64,000 bases of DNA. Origin: Cellvibrionaceae bacterium (lineage in GTDB: Bacteria > Pseudomonadota > Gammaproteobacteria > Pseudomonadales > Cellvibrionaceae). Positions within the stretch are counted from its first letter, which is position 1. Each line of letters begins with the position of its first letter. The DNA is taken from assembly GCA_021151825.1 (NCBI GenBank), contig JAGKWQ010000003.1, forward strand, positions 248,001 to 312,000, read 5' to 3'. Positions 8,860 to 17,359 of this stretch are shown in pieces. The notes beneath the pieces are model-generated. The model ran no database searches and was not told where the DNA came from. It saw only the letters and a program-made list of their open reading frames with translations. Both the position numbers and the translations under genes were made by a program.

Positions 8860-9470
8860 TAGCGTTTCTCTTTCAGTAATACGCCAAGGTTTTGCAGGTA
8901 GGCTACCAATGCATCCATTTCAGTTGTGCCTTTTACCGCACGCTCTGCGCCAGCCATATCTTCTTCAGTGTAGGGAACACCCACTTTGGATAACGCACGC
9001 ATTTTAGCTGCGGTGTGTTTGCCATCGAGTTTGTTGTCATACAACCAGGGATAGGCAGGCATGATGGACTCAGGTACAACAATACGCGGGTTGAACAAGT
9101 GCACTTTGTGCCAATCATCCGAATAGCGACCACCTACACGAGCCAGGTCCGGACCGGTGCGTTTGGAGCCCCACAGGAATGGATGCTCATAAACAGATTC
9201 ACCGGCAACCGAGTAGTGGCCATAGCGCTCAACTTCAGCACGCAGTGGACGAACCATTTGGGTGTGGCATACGTGGCAGCCTTCACGGATATACACATCG
9301 CGACCTTCCAGTTGCAATGCGGTCAGAGGCTTCAAGCCTTCTATTGGTGTGGTGGTTTGCTTGAGGAAAAACTGCGGAACAATCTCTACCAAACCCCCAA
9401 AGCTAATGGCGATAACCATAAACACAGTCATCAGGCCGATATTTTTTTCTACTATTTCATGACCTTTCAC
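8859..9470 (-). CDS. ccoO: cbb3-type cytochrome c oxidase subunit II (monoheme) CcoO
   Basis: 203 aa. One N-terminal membrane anchor is followed by the heme c site Cys-His-Val-Cys-His (near residue 62) and Met-Pro-Ala-Tyr-Pro-Trp-Leu, which supplies the methionine ligand. Gly-Pro-Asp-Leu-Ala-Arg-Val-Gly-Gly-Arg-Tyr is also characteristic. It relays electrons from CcoP to the CcoN active site. It starts 10 bp after the ccoN stop. Confidence 0.95.
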   Translation of the reverse strand: MKGHEIVEKNIGLMTVFMVIAISFGGLVEIVPQFFLKQTTTPIEGLKPLTALQLEGRDVYIREGCHVCHTQMVRPLRAEVERYGHYSVAGESVYEHPFLWGSKRTGPDLARVGGRYSDDWHKVHLFNPRIVVPESIMPAYPWLYDNKLDGKHTAAKMRALSKVGVPYTEEDMAGAERAVKGTTEMDALVAYLQNLGVLLKEKR

Positions 9471-9480
9471 GGCTTTCCCC

Positions 9481-10932
9481 TTACACAGCTGGCGCCTGGA
9501 CAGGCTGGTTAGTAGCAGCAGCTTCGTTGGCTGCCTTAACGGTACGATAAGTGTTGTACGCCATGATCAGCATACCGCTCAGGAAGAAGGCTCCACCGAT
9601 AAAGCGCATCAAGTAACCGCCCTTACTGAACACTACAGTTTCGATAAAGCTGTAAGTCAAAGAACCATCCGGGTTGAATGCACGCCACATCAAGCCCTGA
9701 CCAATACCGTTAATCCACATCGCCACTACGTACAGTACAGTACCAACAGTCGCCAACCAGAAGTGGGCGTTGATCAACTTAACGCTGAACATTTCTTCGC
9801 GGTTAAACAGTTTCGGCAGCATGTGGTAAACAGCACCGATAGAGATCATCGCAACCCAACCAAGAGCACCTGAGTGAACGTGACCTACGGTCCAGTCGGT
9901 GTTGTGTGACAAGGCGTTTACGTTTTTGATAGCCATCATCGGGCCTTCGAAAGTAGACATCCCGTAGAACGACAGGGCTACCACAAGGAAACGCAAGGTT
10001 GGGTCAGTGCGCAGTTTGTGCCATGCACCCGACAGAGTCATGATGCCGTTGATCATACCGCCCCAGCTTGGCGCCAACAGGATCAGGGACATCACCATAC
10101 CTAAAGATTGAGTCCAATCAGGCAATGCAGAGTAATGCAAGTGGTGTGAACCAGCCCAGATATACAGGGAGATCAACGCCCAAAAGTGAACGATCGACAA
10201 CTGATAAGAATAAACAGGGCGACCCGCTTGCTTGGGTACGAAGTAGTACATCATGCCCAGGAAGCCTGCCGTCAGGAAGAAACCTACTGCGTTGTGACCA
10301 TACCACCATTGCACCATCGCATCGGCAGCACCTGCATACGCAGAATAGGATTTGGTCAGGGTAACAGGGATAGCGGCGCTGTTAACGATGTGGAGTACCG
10401 CAACAGTTACGATAAAACCACCGTAGAACCAGTTAGCCACATAAATGTGCGAAGTTCTGCGCTTGACGATAGTGCCGAAGAACACAATCGCGTAAGAGAT
10501 CCACACCACTGCCAACAGGATATCAATTGGCCACTCCAGCTCAGCGTACTCTTTGGCAGAGGTCATACCCTGCGGCAGAGTAATTGCTGCCAGAACGATA
10601 ACCGCTTGCCAACCCCAGAACGTGAACGGAACCAACCAGCCACCAAATAACGGCGTCTGGCAAGTGCGTTGAACTACATAATAAGAAGTAGCAAAGAGCG
10701 CACAACCACCGAACGCAAAGATTACCGCGTTAGTGTGCAATGGGCGCAAACGGCCAAAGCCGGTATACGGTTGCAGCAGGTCGTTCAGACCAGGCCACAC
10801 CAATTCCGCCGCAATAAATACGCCCACTCCCATTCCGAATATGCCCCAAACGATGGTCATAATGGAGAATTTGCGCACTATATCGAAGTCGTATGCTGGT
10901 GGATCCCCAGCAACTGTTGCATGACTACCCAT
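9481..10932 (-). CDS. ccoN: cbb3-type cytochrome c oxidase catalytic subunit I CcoN
   Basis: 483 aa, about twelve membrane helices; the oxygen-reducing, proton-pumping subunit. Visible ligands are the low-spin heme histidine in Arg-Pro-Leu-His-Thr-Asn, the CuB histidines in Trp-Trp-Tyr-Gly-His-Asn and Gly-Ser-His-His-Leu-His-Tyr, and the His-Val-His pair near residue 340 binding the two hemes. The tyrosine in Leu-Tyr-Ile-Trp-Ala-Gly is at the place expected for the His-Tyr cross-link. It is the first gene of ccoNOQP, and only one ccoN copy is present here. A perfect FNR/ANR box lies 160 bp upstream. Confidence 0.96.
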   Translation of the reverse strand: MGSHATVAGDPPAYDFDIVRKFSIMTIVWGIFGMGVGVFIAAELVWPGLNDLLQPYTGFGRLRPLHTNAVIFAFGGCALFATSYYVVQRTCQTPLFGGWLVPFTFWGWQAVIVLAAITLPQGMTSAKEYAELEWPIDILLAVVWISYAIVFFGTIVKRRTSHIYVANWFYGGFIVTVAVLHIVNSAAIPVTLTKSYSAYAGAADAMVQWWYGHNAVGFFLTAGFLGMMYYFVPKQAGRPVYSYQLSIVHFWALISLYIWAGSHHLHYSALPDWTQSLGMVMSLILLAPSWGGMINGIMTLSGAWHKLRTDPTLRFLVVALSFYGMSTFEGPMMAIKNVNALSHNTDWTVGHVHSGALGWVAMISIGAVYHMLPKLFNREEMFSVKLINAHFWLATVGTVLYVVAMWINGIGQGLMWRAFNPDGSLTYSFIETVVFSKGGYLMRFIGGAFFLSGMLIMAYNTYRTVKAANEAAATNQPVQAPAV

Positions 10933-11092
10933 AGGACTTTCCTATAACTTAAGAGAAATAAAAACTTTTTGTCTCTGACAGCACCAAACTTGTCTCTCAG
11001 AACTAACGGCAATCACCAAACCTATACCCCTACTTTCGGTGCGGCATTTTGCCTTATGCGTGGCAATTTGTCTCACCCAACAGGTATAAGGG

Positions 11093-11106
11093 TTGATATT
11101 TATCAA
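11093..11106 (-). promoter_or_regulatory. FNR/ANR box upstream of ccoN
   Basis: The sequence TTGAT-ATTT-ATCAA matches the FNR/ANR consensus (TTGAT-N4-ATCAA) at all ten defined positions. It lies 160 bp upstream of ccoN, the only gene start nearby. An oxygen-responsive FNR-type activator binding here at -41.5 would put transcription start near 11058. I see no convincing -10 box there. Confidence 0.75.
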
Positions 11107-11214
11107 ATTATTTATGCGCGTGTAACCGGCTTGAAGAATAGTCCATATCTGGATATTTTCTGTACAAACCGGTATTTCGGCACTTGTTGTTTTTACTTAA
11201 GGGCATACCCTTTC

Positions 11215-12432
11215 TTATTTAAGGGTACGTCCTTTATTCGCAGCAATACGCATGCGCAGAGCATTCAGTTTGATGAAACCTTCTGCATCCTTCTGATTAT
11301 ATGCACCGGCATCGTCTTCAAAAGTCGCGATTTTTTCATCGAACAGACTGTCGGGAGAACGACGGCCAACAACGCTTACAGAGCCCTTGTAAAGCTTGAC
11401 GCGCACATCACCATTTACATGAACTTGTGACTCATCGATCATCGCCTGCATCATCAGACGCTCAGGGCTCCACCAGTAACCGTTGTAAATCATGTCTGCA
11501 TACTTGGGAATCAAGCTGTCCTTCAAGTGGGCAACTTCACGATCCAGAGTGATAGATTCAATCGCGCGGTGTGCACGCATCATGATGGTACCGCCAGGAG
11601 TTTCGTAGCAGCCGCGCGACTTCATGCCTACGTAGCGGTTTTCTACGATATCCAGACGACCAACACCGTTCTCGCCACCTACTTTGTTCAAGTAGGCCAG
11701 CACGGTAGCGGGAGACATTGGCTTGCCATCGATAGCAACGATGTCGCCTTTCTCGTAGGTCAATTCAAGGTAAGTCGCTTTATCCGGAGCCGCTTCAGGG
11801 GCAACCGTCCAGCGCCACATATCTTCTTCAGCTTCGGTCCATGGATTCTCCAGAACCTTGCCCTCGTAAGAGATGTGCAGCAGGTTGGCATCCATTGAGT
11901 AAGGTGATTTTTTCTTCTTGGCGTAATCAACCGGGATATTGTGCTTATCGCAATATTCCATGAGGGTTTCACGGGAAGTCAGATCCCACTCACGCCATGG
12001 AGCAATTACTTTGATGCCCGGCTTCAGTGCGTAAGCACCCAGCTCGAAACGCACCTGGTCATTACCTTTACCGGTAGCGCCGTGAGAGATCGCATCTGCA
12101 CCCACTTCGTTGGCGATTTCGATTAAACGCTTGGCAATCAATGGGCGGGCAATTGAAGTACCCAGCAGGTATTCACCTTCATAAATGGTGTTCGCACGGA
12201 ACATCGGGAATACGAAATCGCGCACAAACTCTTCGCGCAGATCGTCAATATAAATTTGCTTCACACCCAATGCCTGGGCTTTGGCGCGCGCTGGTTCTAC
12301 TTCTTCGCCCTGACCTATGTCAGCGGTAAAGGTGATCACTTCACAGTTGTAGTTTTCTTGCAGCCATTTGACGATCACAGAGGTATCCAGGCCACCTGAA
12401 TAGGCCAGAACCACTTTCTTGATAGAAGACAT
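11215..12432 (-). CDS. argG: Argininosuccinate synthase
   Basis: 405 aa, usual length for the bacterial family. It joins citrulline and aspartate using ATP in the penultimate step of arginine synthesis. The N-terminal PP-loop ATP site reads Ala-Tyr-Ser-Gly-Gly-Leu-Asp-Thr-Ser. Other conserved stretches are Gly-Ala-Thr-Gly-Lys-Gly-Asn-Asp-Gln-Val-Arg-Phe-Glu (citrulline/aspartate site) and Met-Lys-Ser-Arg-Gly-Cys-Tyr-Glu-Thr-Pro-Gly-Gly-Thr. The start follows a GGGAG Shine-Dalgarno sequence. It appears monocistronic. No clear terminator lies between argG and the cco promoter region. Confidence 0.96.
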   Translation of the reverse strand: MSSIKKVVLAYSGGLDTSVIVKWLQENYNCEVITFTADIGQGEEVEPARAKAQALGVKQIYIDDLREEFVRDFVFPMFRANTIYEGEYLLGTSIARPLIAKRLIEIANEVGADAISHGATGKGNDQVRFELGAYALKPGIKVIAPWREWDLTSRETLMEYCDKHNIPVDYAKKKKSPYSMDANLLHISYEGKVLENPWTEAEEDMWRWTVAPEAAPDKATYLELTYEKGDIVAIDGKPMSPATVLAYLNKVGGENGVGRLDIVENRYVGMKSRGCYETPGGTIMMRAHRAIESITLDREVAHLKDSLIPKYADMIYNGYWWSPERLMMQAMIDESQVHVNGDVRVKLYKGSVSVVGRRSPDSLFDEKIATFEDDAGAYNQKDAEGFIKLNALRMRIAANKGRTLK

Positions 12433-12488
12433 AGGGGGGCTCCCACTAAAATTCGTTAACGATCCACTTGGGGCAGGTGCTTATTCGG

Positions 12489-12564
12489 GCGCGGAATTGT
12501 ACTCGCCCGCCAGTGAAATTCCCACACTTCTTGCAGTTAAATGCACGCTTTTCTTGCAGCTAAA
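12489..12564 (-). promoter_or_regulatory. Putative argG promoter and upstream direct repeat
   Basis: On the minus strand a TACAAT -10 element occupies 12496-12501, which would give a leader of about 57 nt before argG. The matching -35 is weak. Upstream, a 14-bp direct repeat differing at one base occurs at 12528-12541 and 12551-12564, spaced 23 bp apart (about two helical turns). It does not match the ArgR box. A regulator site is possible but unproven. Confidence 0.3.
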
Positions 12565-12611
12565 CCTACTATCCCAACGCAAATGCAAATAGCTATCAAC
12601 CTGCACCACAT

Positions 12612-12640
12612 AAAAAAGCAGCCTTTGGGGCTGCTTTTTT
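12612..12640 (-). terminator. Rho-independent terminator after the dCache chemoreceptor gene
   Basis: A perfect 12-bp stem (12612-12623 with 12629-12640) has a 5-nt loop and A/T tails on both sides. It lies 24 bp past the stop of the minus-strand MCP gene. Confidence 0.85.
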
Positions 12641-12663
12641 AAACGGGGCGAAAGAAGCGATAT

Positions 12664-14559
12664 TTAGAGGCGGAAACTGGATACCTTATCATTGAGCCCG
12701 AGCGCCAGATCCTGCAGGCTTTTCGAACGTTCCTCGCCCTGATTAGCGTCAGTTGCTGCCTCATTGGCAACACGCTGGATAGCGGTAATATTGCGCAGGA
12801 CTTCTTTCACCACATGGCTCTGCTCTTCCGCAGCCGTTGCAATCTGCACGGCCATACCACTGATCGCACCAACCGCCGTATTAATTTTATCCAGCGATTG
12901 GGACGCGCTATCCGCATTCTGCACGCTGCCGCTCGCCAGATGGCTGCCCTCCTCCATAATTGCCACTGCATTTTGCGCCGTCGATTGTAAGGAACCAATC
13001 ATCGCCTGGATTTCTTCCGTGCTGGCATGGGTGCGCTGGGAAAGTACGCGGACTTCATCAGCAACTACCGCAAACCCCCTACCCTGCTCACCGGCCCGTG
13101 CGGCTTCAATCGCAGCATTGAGCGCGAGCAAATTGGTTTGCTCTGCAATACCTTTAATGGTGGCGAGAATCCCGCTGATATTTTGCGCATTGTTGTTTAA
13201 CGTGGAAATGACTGTCCCGGCCTGATCCACTTTTTTCGCCAATACCACAATAGAATCGCGGGTTTTATCGACCTGATGCTTACCCTCTTCCGCACTATTT
13301 ACCGATTCGCGTACCGAATCCGCCGTATGCTCTGCGTGATGGGCAATTTCTTGCGTGGCATTGGTCATTTCATTCATCGCTTGCGCAACCATACCGATTT
13401 GTTGTTGCTGCACGCCCAGCTCGCGTACCGATTTCACCGCCGAATCGGCCATAGCGCGAGCGTTATCTTGCAAATCATTTGCTTGCGTGCGGATATGGCG
13501 AACCAGATCATTCATATGATCGACAAACGAATTAAAATTTTCTGCCAACAAGCCCACTTCATCGTTAGATGTCACCGATAAACGACGGGACAAATCACCA
13601 CCACCCGACGCAATTTGCGATAAGGATTCAGACACATTGTGCAACGGTTGCAACAACACACCATTAAGCCAATTGAGCGCGAGAATCGTAGCAACCAATA
13701 ACACCAGAATTGCAGCGAGTTGCCCCAGTAAGGTTGATTGCACTGGACCGACCAATAAATCCCGCTCGGATAACATCACCAGGGTTAAATCTGTTTTTGG
13801 AATTGTGGATGCAAAAACCTGCATGGATTTTCCATCAACCTGAATCAAATGTAGATCATCGTGTGTGCGTATCACTTGCTCAAGCTTGGCGGGAGTAAGA
13901 TCGGCAGAAATATCGGTTAGCGATTTGCTCAGCAAATTTTTATCGGCATGCGCAAATACTTTTCCGCCGCGAGCGATAAACATATAACCGTTGCCAGGTA
14001 AATTGATATCGCGCAGCTGCTGGACGATATCATCAATCACTACATCTACACCCAAAATCGCTTTGATACTGCCATCGCCATTTACAACAGCGCGCCCCAG
14101 CGACACCACATTTTTACCGGTCGCCGATGCGACTGACGGATTATCAATATAGGTTGCGCGCGGATTTTTATTCGCGGCGATATACCAACCCCATACCCGC
14201 GGATCGTCATTACCTGCTGCCATTACCAGATTATTGGCGTTGTAGAGTTTGCCATCGGCAAACGCGAGAAAACTGTTATCAACATCCGCCGAAATTTTTA
14301 CCTGGGTTAAATGCGCGTTGTAATCTTCTTCGGTTGCACTGGCCGGAAAACCTTCGAGTGCCTTGCCTTTGAGCGCAAACCAATCGCTCACGTATTTACT
14401 AAAGGTTGCGGAAATACCGGCGATCTGGCGATTAATGTTGACTTCCATCGCCGTCATGGCCGAGGAATAGGAAAGGTACGAAACGGCGCAACCGACTAAT
14501 AAAAGCGAAACCGCGACCGACGCACTGATTTTTTTGCGTAGTGACCAACGAGCTGCCAT
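12664..14559 (-). CDS. Methyl-accepting chemotaxis protein with dCache sensor domain
   Basis: 631 aa from an ATG at 14559, preceded by GGAG at 8 bp. The frame stays open to 14649, but the upstream ATG has no ribosome-binding site. Layout: membrane helix (~residues 10-32), periplasmic dCache_1-type domain (to ~280), with the Asp-Val-Val-Ile-Asp-Asp-Ile and Gly-Tyr-Met-Phe-Ile-Ala-Arg-Gly-Gly motifs, a second helix (~285-310), HAMP, then the cytoplasmic coiled coil with the MCP tip Glu-Gln-Thr-Asn-Leu-Leu-Ala-Leu-Asn-Ala-Ala-Ile-Glu-Ala-Ala-Arg. dCache domains often bind amino acids or organic acids; the ligand cannot be told from sequence. There is no C-terminal CheR-binding pentapeptide. Encoded alone. 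Confidence 0.9.
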   Translation of the reverse strand: MAARWSLRKKISASVAVSLLLVGCAVSYLSYSSAMTAMEVNINRQIAGISATFSKYVSDWFALKGKALEGFPASATEEDYNAHLTQVKISADVDNSFLAFADGKLYNANNLVMAAGNDDPRVWGWYIAANKNPRATYIDNPSVASATGKNVVSLGRAVVNGDGSIKAILGVDVVIDDIVQQLRDINLPGNGYMFIARGGKVFAHADKNLLSKSLTDISADLTPAKLEQVIRTHDDLHLIQVDGKSMQVFASTIPKTDLTLVMLSERDLLVGPVQSTLLGQLAAILVLLVATILALNWLNGVLLQPLHNVSESLSQIASGGGDLSRRLSVTSNDEVGLLAENFNSFVDHMNDLVRHIRTQANDLQDNARAMADSAVKSVRELGVQQQQIGMVAQAMNEMTNATQEIAHHAEHTADSVRESVNSAEEGKHQVDKTRDSIVVLAKKVDQAGTVISTLNNNAQNISGILATIKGIAEQTNLLALNAAIEAARAGEQGRGFAVVADEVRVLSQRTHASTEEIQAMIGSLQSTAQNAVAIMEEGSHLASGSVQNADSASQSLDKINTAVGAISGMAVQIATAAEEQSHVVKEVLRNITAIQRVANEAATDANQGEERSKSLQDLALGLNDKVSSFRL

Positions 14560-14703
14560 TGACTGGACTCCAGAGTAGTGTTTGACCTGTACTGGCGGGT
14601 TTATCGTTATGGTGCTATGTGTTTTTGTCCCGCCGGGTTGATGGACCATCCATGGAATATTGTTGTTATTAATCTATTTATTTACGTTGTTATTACCAGA
14701 CTG

Positions 14704-16167
14704 TTATTGCGCTTGTAACCCGTCGGCATAAGCCTGTAGTTTCTTGAGCAATAATTGTTGCTGCTCACTAAGGTTAGCATCGGCCGCAAGCTGTGCCAGT
14801 CGCGCATAAAACTCCGGAATGGTAAGGCTGGATTGTGCTTCTTTGTTGGTCAATCGCCACTGGCAAAATGTTTTCCAACGCGCTTGTTCTGCGGGGTTAA
14901 GGCTGGAGGGAAAATTGCGCGCACGGTAGCGAAACAGGATCTCGCCCAAACGCGCATCGCGAAATTCAAACGAAGTATTGGCCAGGGTGTCGGCATCTGC
15001 TTGCCGTATACGATTCATCACACGTTTATCCTGATCATCAAAAAAACCGCTGTAAAGCATCTGCTCGGGATCGGTTTTTTCCGCAAAATTATTGTCGCTG
15101 TAAAGCTGGAACAAAGTTTGTTGCAATTGTTGTTGCTCGATCAGTGTCAAATTGCGCAAACGATTCCAATGCTGTTCACACATTGATTTATCAATCTGCA
15201 AACGCTGCGCGGTTGCATCATCCAGCATATTTGCCGGCAATAGCATGGGTGTTTTATTGAAATGGATTTCCTTTAATGCCAAACGCTCAACACCTTCGGG
15301 TAAATCTTCCGTGCGGGTATATAAACGCAAACGCAATTCTTCAACCGGCAGCGATAACAATGCCGTTGGATCAGTCGTTAAATTAAATGCAATCACCGAA
15401 TTTTTATTGGTGGGATGCATCGCCAGCGGCAACACCAAAGCAGCATTGCCATTTTCAGATGGAAAGCGCGATGAAATATGCAGTAGCGGTTTGTGGCTAT
15501 CGATATCAATCATGCTCGCGACAAAACGTTTATCACGCAATTTATAGGCGTAATCATAAAGTTTGGGCTGGCGGGTTTTGATTAATTTTGCCACTGCGAT
15601 AGTGGCATAAACATCCGAGAGCGCATCGTGCGCCGCCTCATGCAGCAAGTCGTTGGCTTTGGTCAGCATTTCCAATTTAAAACAGGGGCGACCATCTTCA
15701 TAATTTGGCCACTCAATACCTTCAGGACGCAACGCGCGCGTCATGCGCACCATATCGATAATGTCCCAACGCGAATTGCCATTACGCCATTCGCGTTCGT
15801 AGGGATCATAAAAATTGCGGTAGAGCGTATAGCGCGTTACTTCGTCATCAAAACGGATGGAATTGAACCCTACCCCGCAGGTACCGGGGCGGGATAATTC
15901 AGCGTGAATGCGGGCGATGAACTGATATTCCGGCAACCCTTTTTCCTCTGCCACTTCGGGCAATAAACCGGTGATCAAACAAGCCTCTGGTTTGGGTAAT
16001 ACATCCGGCGCAGGCTTGCAATAAATCATTAATGGTTCGCCGATAATATTCAGGTCTTCATCCGTGCGTACCCCGGCAAATTGCGATGGCCGGTCCACTG
16101 CCGGCACCTCGCCCCAGGTTTCGTAATCGTGCCAGTAAAGTGTGTTTTGCTGCTCGCCCTTAGTCAT
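14704..16167 (-). CDS. sbcB: Exodeoxyribonuclease I
   Basis: 487 aa, usual length. A 3'-to-5' single-strand DNA exonuclease acting in recombination and mismatch repair. DEDD-family motifs are visible: His-Asp-Tyr-Glu-Thr-Trp-Gly (Exo I, residues ~13-19), Gly-Phe-Asn-Ser-Ile-Arg-Phe-Asp-Asp-Glu (Exo II) and His-Asp-Ala-Leu-Ser-Asp-Val-Tyr-Ala-Thr (Exo III). The SH3-like and C-terminal ExoI domains follow. Apparently monocistronic. Confidence 0.95.
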   Translation of the reverse strand: MTKGEQQNTLYWHDYETWGEVPAVDRPSQFAGVRTDEDLNIIGEPLMIYCKPAPDVLPKPEACLITGLLPEVAEEKGLPEYQFIARIHAELSRPGTCGVGFNSIRFDDEVTRYTLYRNFYDPYEREWRNGNSRWDIIDMVRMTRALRPEGIEWPNYEDGRPCFKLEMLTKANDLLHEAAHDALSDVYATIAVAKLIKTRQPKLYDYAYKLRDKRFVASMIDIDSHKPLLHISSRFPSENGNAALVLPLAMHPTNKNSVIAFNLTTDPTALLSLPVEELRLRLYTRTEDLPEGVERLALKEIHFNKTPMLLPANMLDDATAQRLQIDKSMCEQHWNRLRNLTLIEQQQLQQTLFQLYSDNNFAEKTDPEQMLYSGFFDDQDKRVMNRIRQADADTLANTSFEFRDARLGEILFRYRARNFPSSLNPAEQARWKTFCQWRLTNKEAQSSLTIPEFYARLAQLAADANLSEQQQLLLKKLQAYADGLQAQ

Positions 16168-16334
16168 TCATCCGTACCAATAAATTAGCCATTGCTGGAA
16201 CAAAAGCTGCAATGTAACACCCGCGGGCCGCTTTCCCCTATACTGCCGACCCAAATCCGGTTAAACCGAAATGAAGCGCCCCCCCAAAGAAGCGCCTCAC
16301 CAAAAACTAGTTACAAGAGAGATTGGAGCCTGCC

Positions 16335-16964
16335 ATGAGCGATCTAGAGAGCCTGTTTGCCGCCAACGTAAAATGGGCAGAAGATATCAAACGTGATGAC
16401 CCCGAGTTTTTTTCGACCCTGGCAAAACAACAAGCCCCGGAATATTTATGGATCGGCTGTTCCGACAGCCGCGTACCCGCCAACCAGATTCTCAACCTGG
16501 CACCGGGCGAGATTTTCGTGCACCGCAATGTGGCAAACGTAGTTATCCATACCGATCTGAATTGCATGACGGTATTGAATTACGCGGTAGAATTTTTGAA
16601 AGTGAAGCACGTAATGATCACCGGCCACTACGGCTGCGGTGGGGTGAGAGCAGCATTGGAAAATCGCAAACTGGGCTTGATTGATTATTGGTTGCGCAAT
16701 ATCCGCGATGTGTATTACAACAACAAAGAAATTGTCGATCAATTAACAGATATAGATGAACGCGTTAATCGCCTGTGTGAACTCAATGTGATCCAGCAAG
16801 TCGATAATATTTCGCGCAGCAACATCGTACAAAATGCCTGGTCACGCGGCCAGGAATTAACTATTCACGGCTGGATTTACGATATTCACGACGGCATCCT
16901 GCACAAGCTGACACCGCCGATCGACTCTATTGAGCAAATTCCCGAACAATATCGTCTGTATTAA
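16335..16964 (+). CDS. can: Beta-class carbonic anhydrase
   Basis: 209 aa from an ATG at 16335 with a GGAG Shine-Dalgarno 6 bp before it; an in-frame TTG 12 bp upstream is less likely. It interconverts CO2 and bicarbonate in the cytoplasm. The zinc site is complete: Cys-Ser-Asp-Ser-Arg (Cys and the Asp-Arg dyad) and His-Tyr-Gly-Cys-Gly-Gly (His and Cys). Arg-Asn-Val-Ala-Asn-Val-Val is also conserved. It is closest in pattern to E. coli Can (clade B), though that assignment is by eye. Convergent with phhB. Confidence 0.93.
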   Translation: MSDLESLFAANVKWAEDIKRDDPEFFSTLAKQQAPEYLWIGCSDSRVPANQILNLAPGEIFVHRNVANVVIHTDLNCMTVLNYAVEFLKVKHVMITGHYGCGGVRAALENRKLGLIDYWLRNIRDVYYNNKEIVDQLTDIDERVNRLCELNVIQQVDNISRSNIVQNAWSRGQELTIHGWIYDIHDGILHKLTPPIDSIEQIPEQYRLY

Positions 16965-16972
16965 TCTGCTTG

Positions 16973-17332
16973 TTAGCCCTTCAAATCTGCTGCAAACCGG
17001 GCATTAAAAAGTTGCCCGGTTTTTGCGGCCATAATCGCATCATTCTCGTGCAACCCTTTTAGTTTGTGCGTCCACCAACTCACTTTTACTTTGCCCCACT
17101 CTGTTAATAACGCCGGGTGATGCCCGTATTCTTCCGCTAGCGCACCTACCGCTTGGGTAAACGCCATTGCCTGCACAAAATTTTTGAATTGAAAGGTTTG
17201 CGCTAATTGGTTGATACCGGCTACGGGCTCTATCGTCCAGCCCGGCAATTCATCCAGGGCAAGCTCCAACTCTTGTTGACTCAATAGCGGCGAATCGCCT
17301 CGGCATGCGCTACAGTTTTTTTCACTTAGCAT
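16973..17332 (-). CDS. phhB: Pterin-4a-carbinolamine dehydratase
   Basis: 119 aa. It dehydrates 4a-hydroxytetrahydrobiopterin formed by phenylalanine hydroxylase and can act as a coactivator. The family motif Glu-Glu-Tyr-Gly-His-His-Pro plus Trp-(Gly)-x-Val-x-Val-x-x-Trp-Thr-His is present. No phhA is in the window, so its partner is elsewhere, or it serves another pterin reaction. It is divergent from the sensor kinase gene, with 27 bp between starts. Confidence 0.9.
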   Translation of the reverse strand: MLSEKNCSACRGDSPLLSQQELELALDELPGWTIEPVAGINQLAQTFQFKNFVQAMAFTQAVGALAEEYGHHPALLTEWGKVKVSWWTHKLKGLHENDAIMAAKTGQLFNARFAADLKG

Positions 17333-17359
17333 AATTTCTTTACTCCTTCAGGGGTTGTG

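Noticed and set aside
11199..11212. Hairpin AAGGG-N4-CCCTT as argG terminator
   Set aside because: Only five base pairs, and no T-run follows on the minus strand.
14560..14649. Thirty-codon N-terminal extension of the dCache chemoreceptor
   Set aside because: No ribosome-binding site at the upstream ATG, whereas the chosen ATG has GGAG at 8 bp, and the extension is not membrane- or signal-like.
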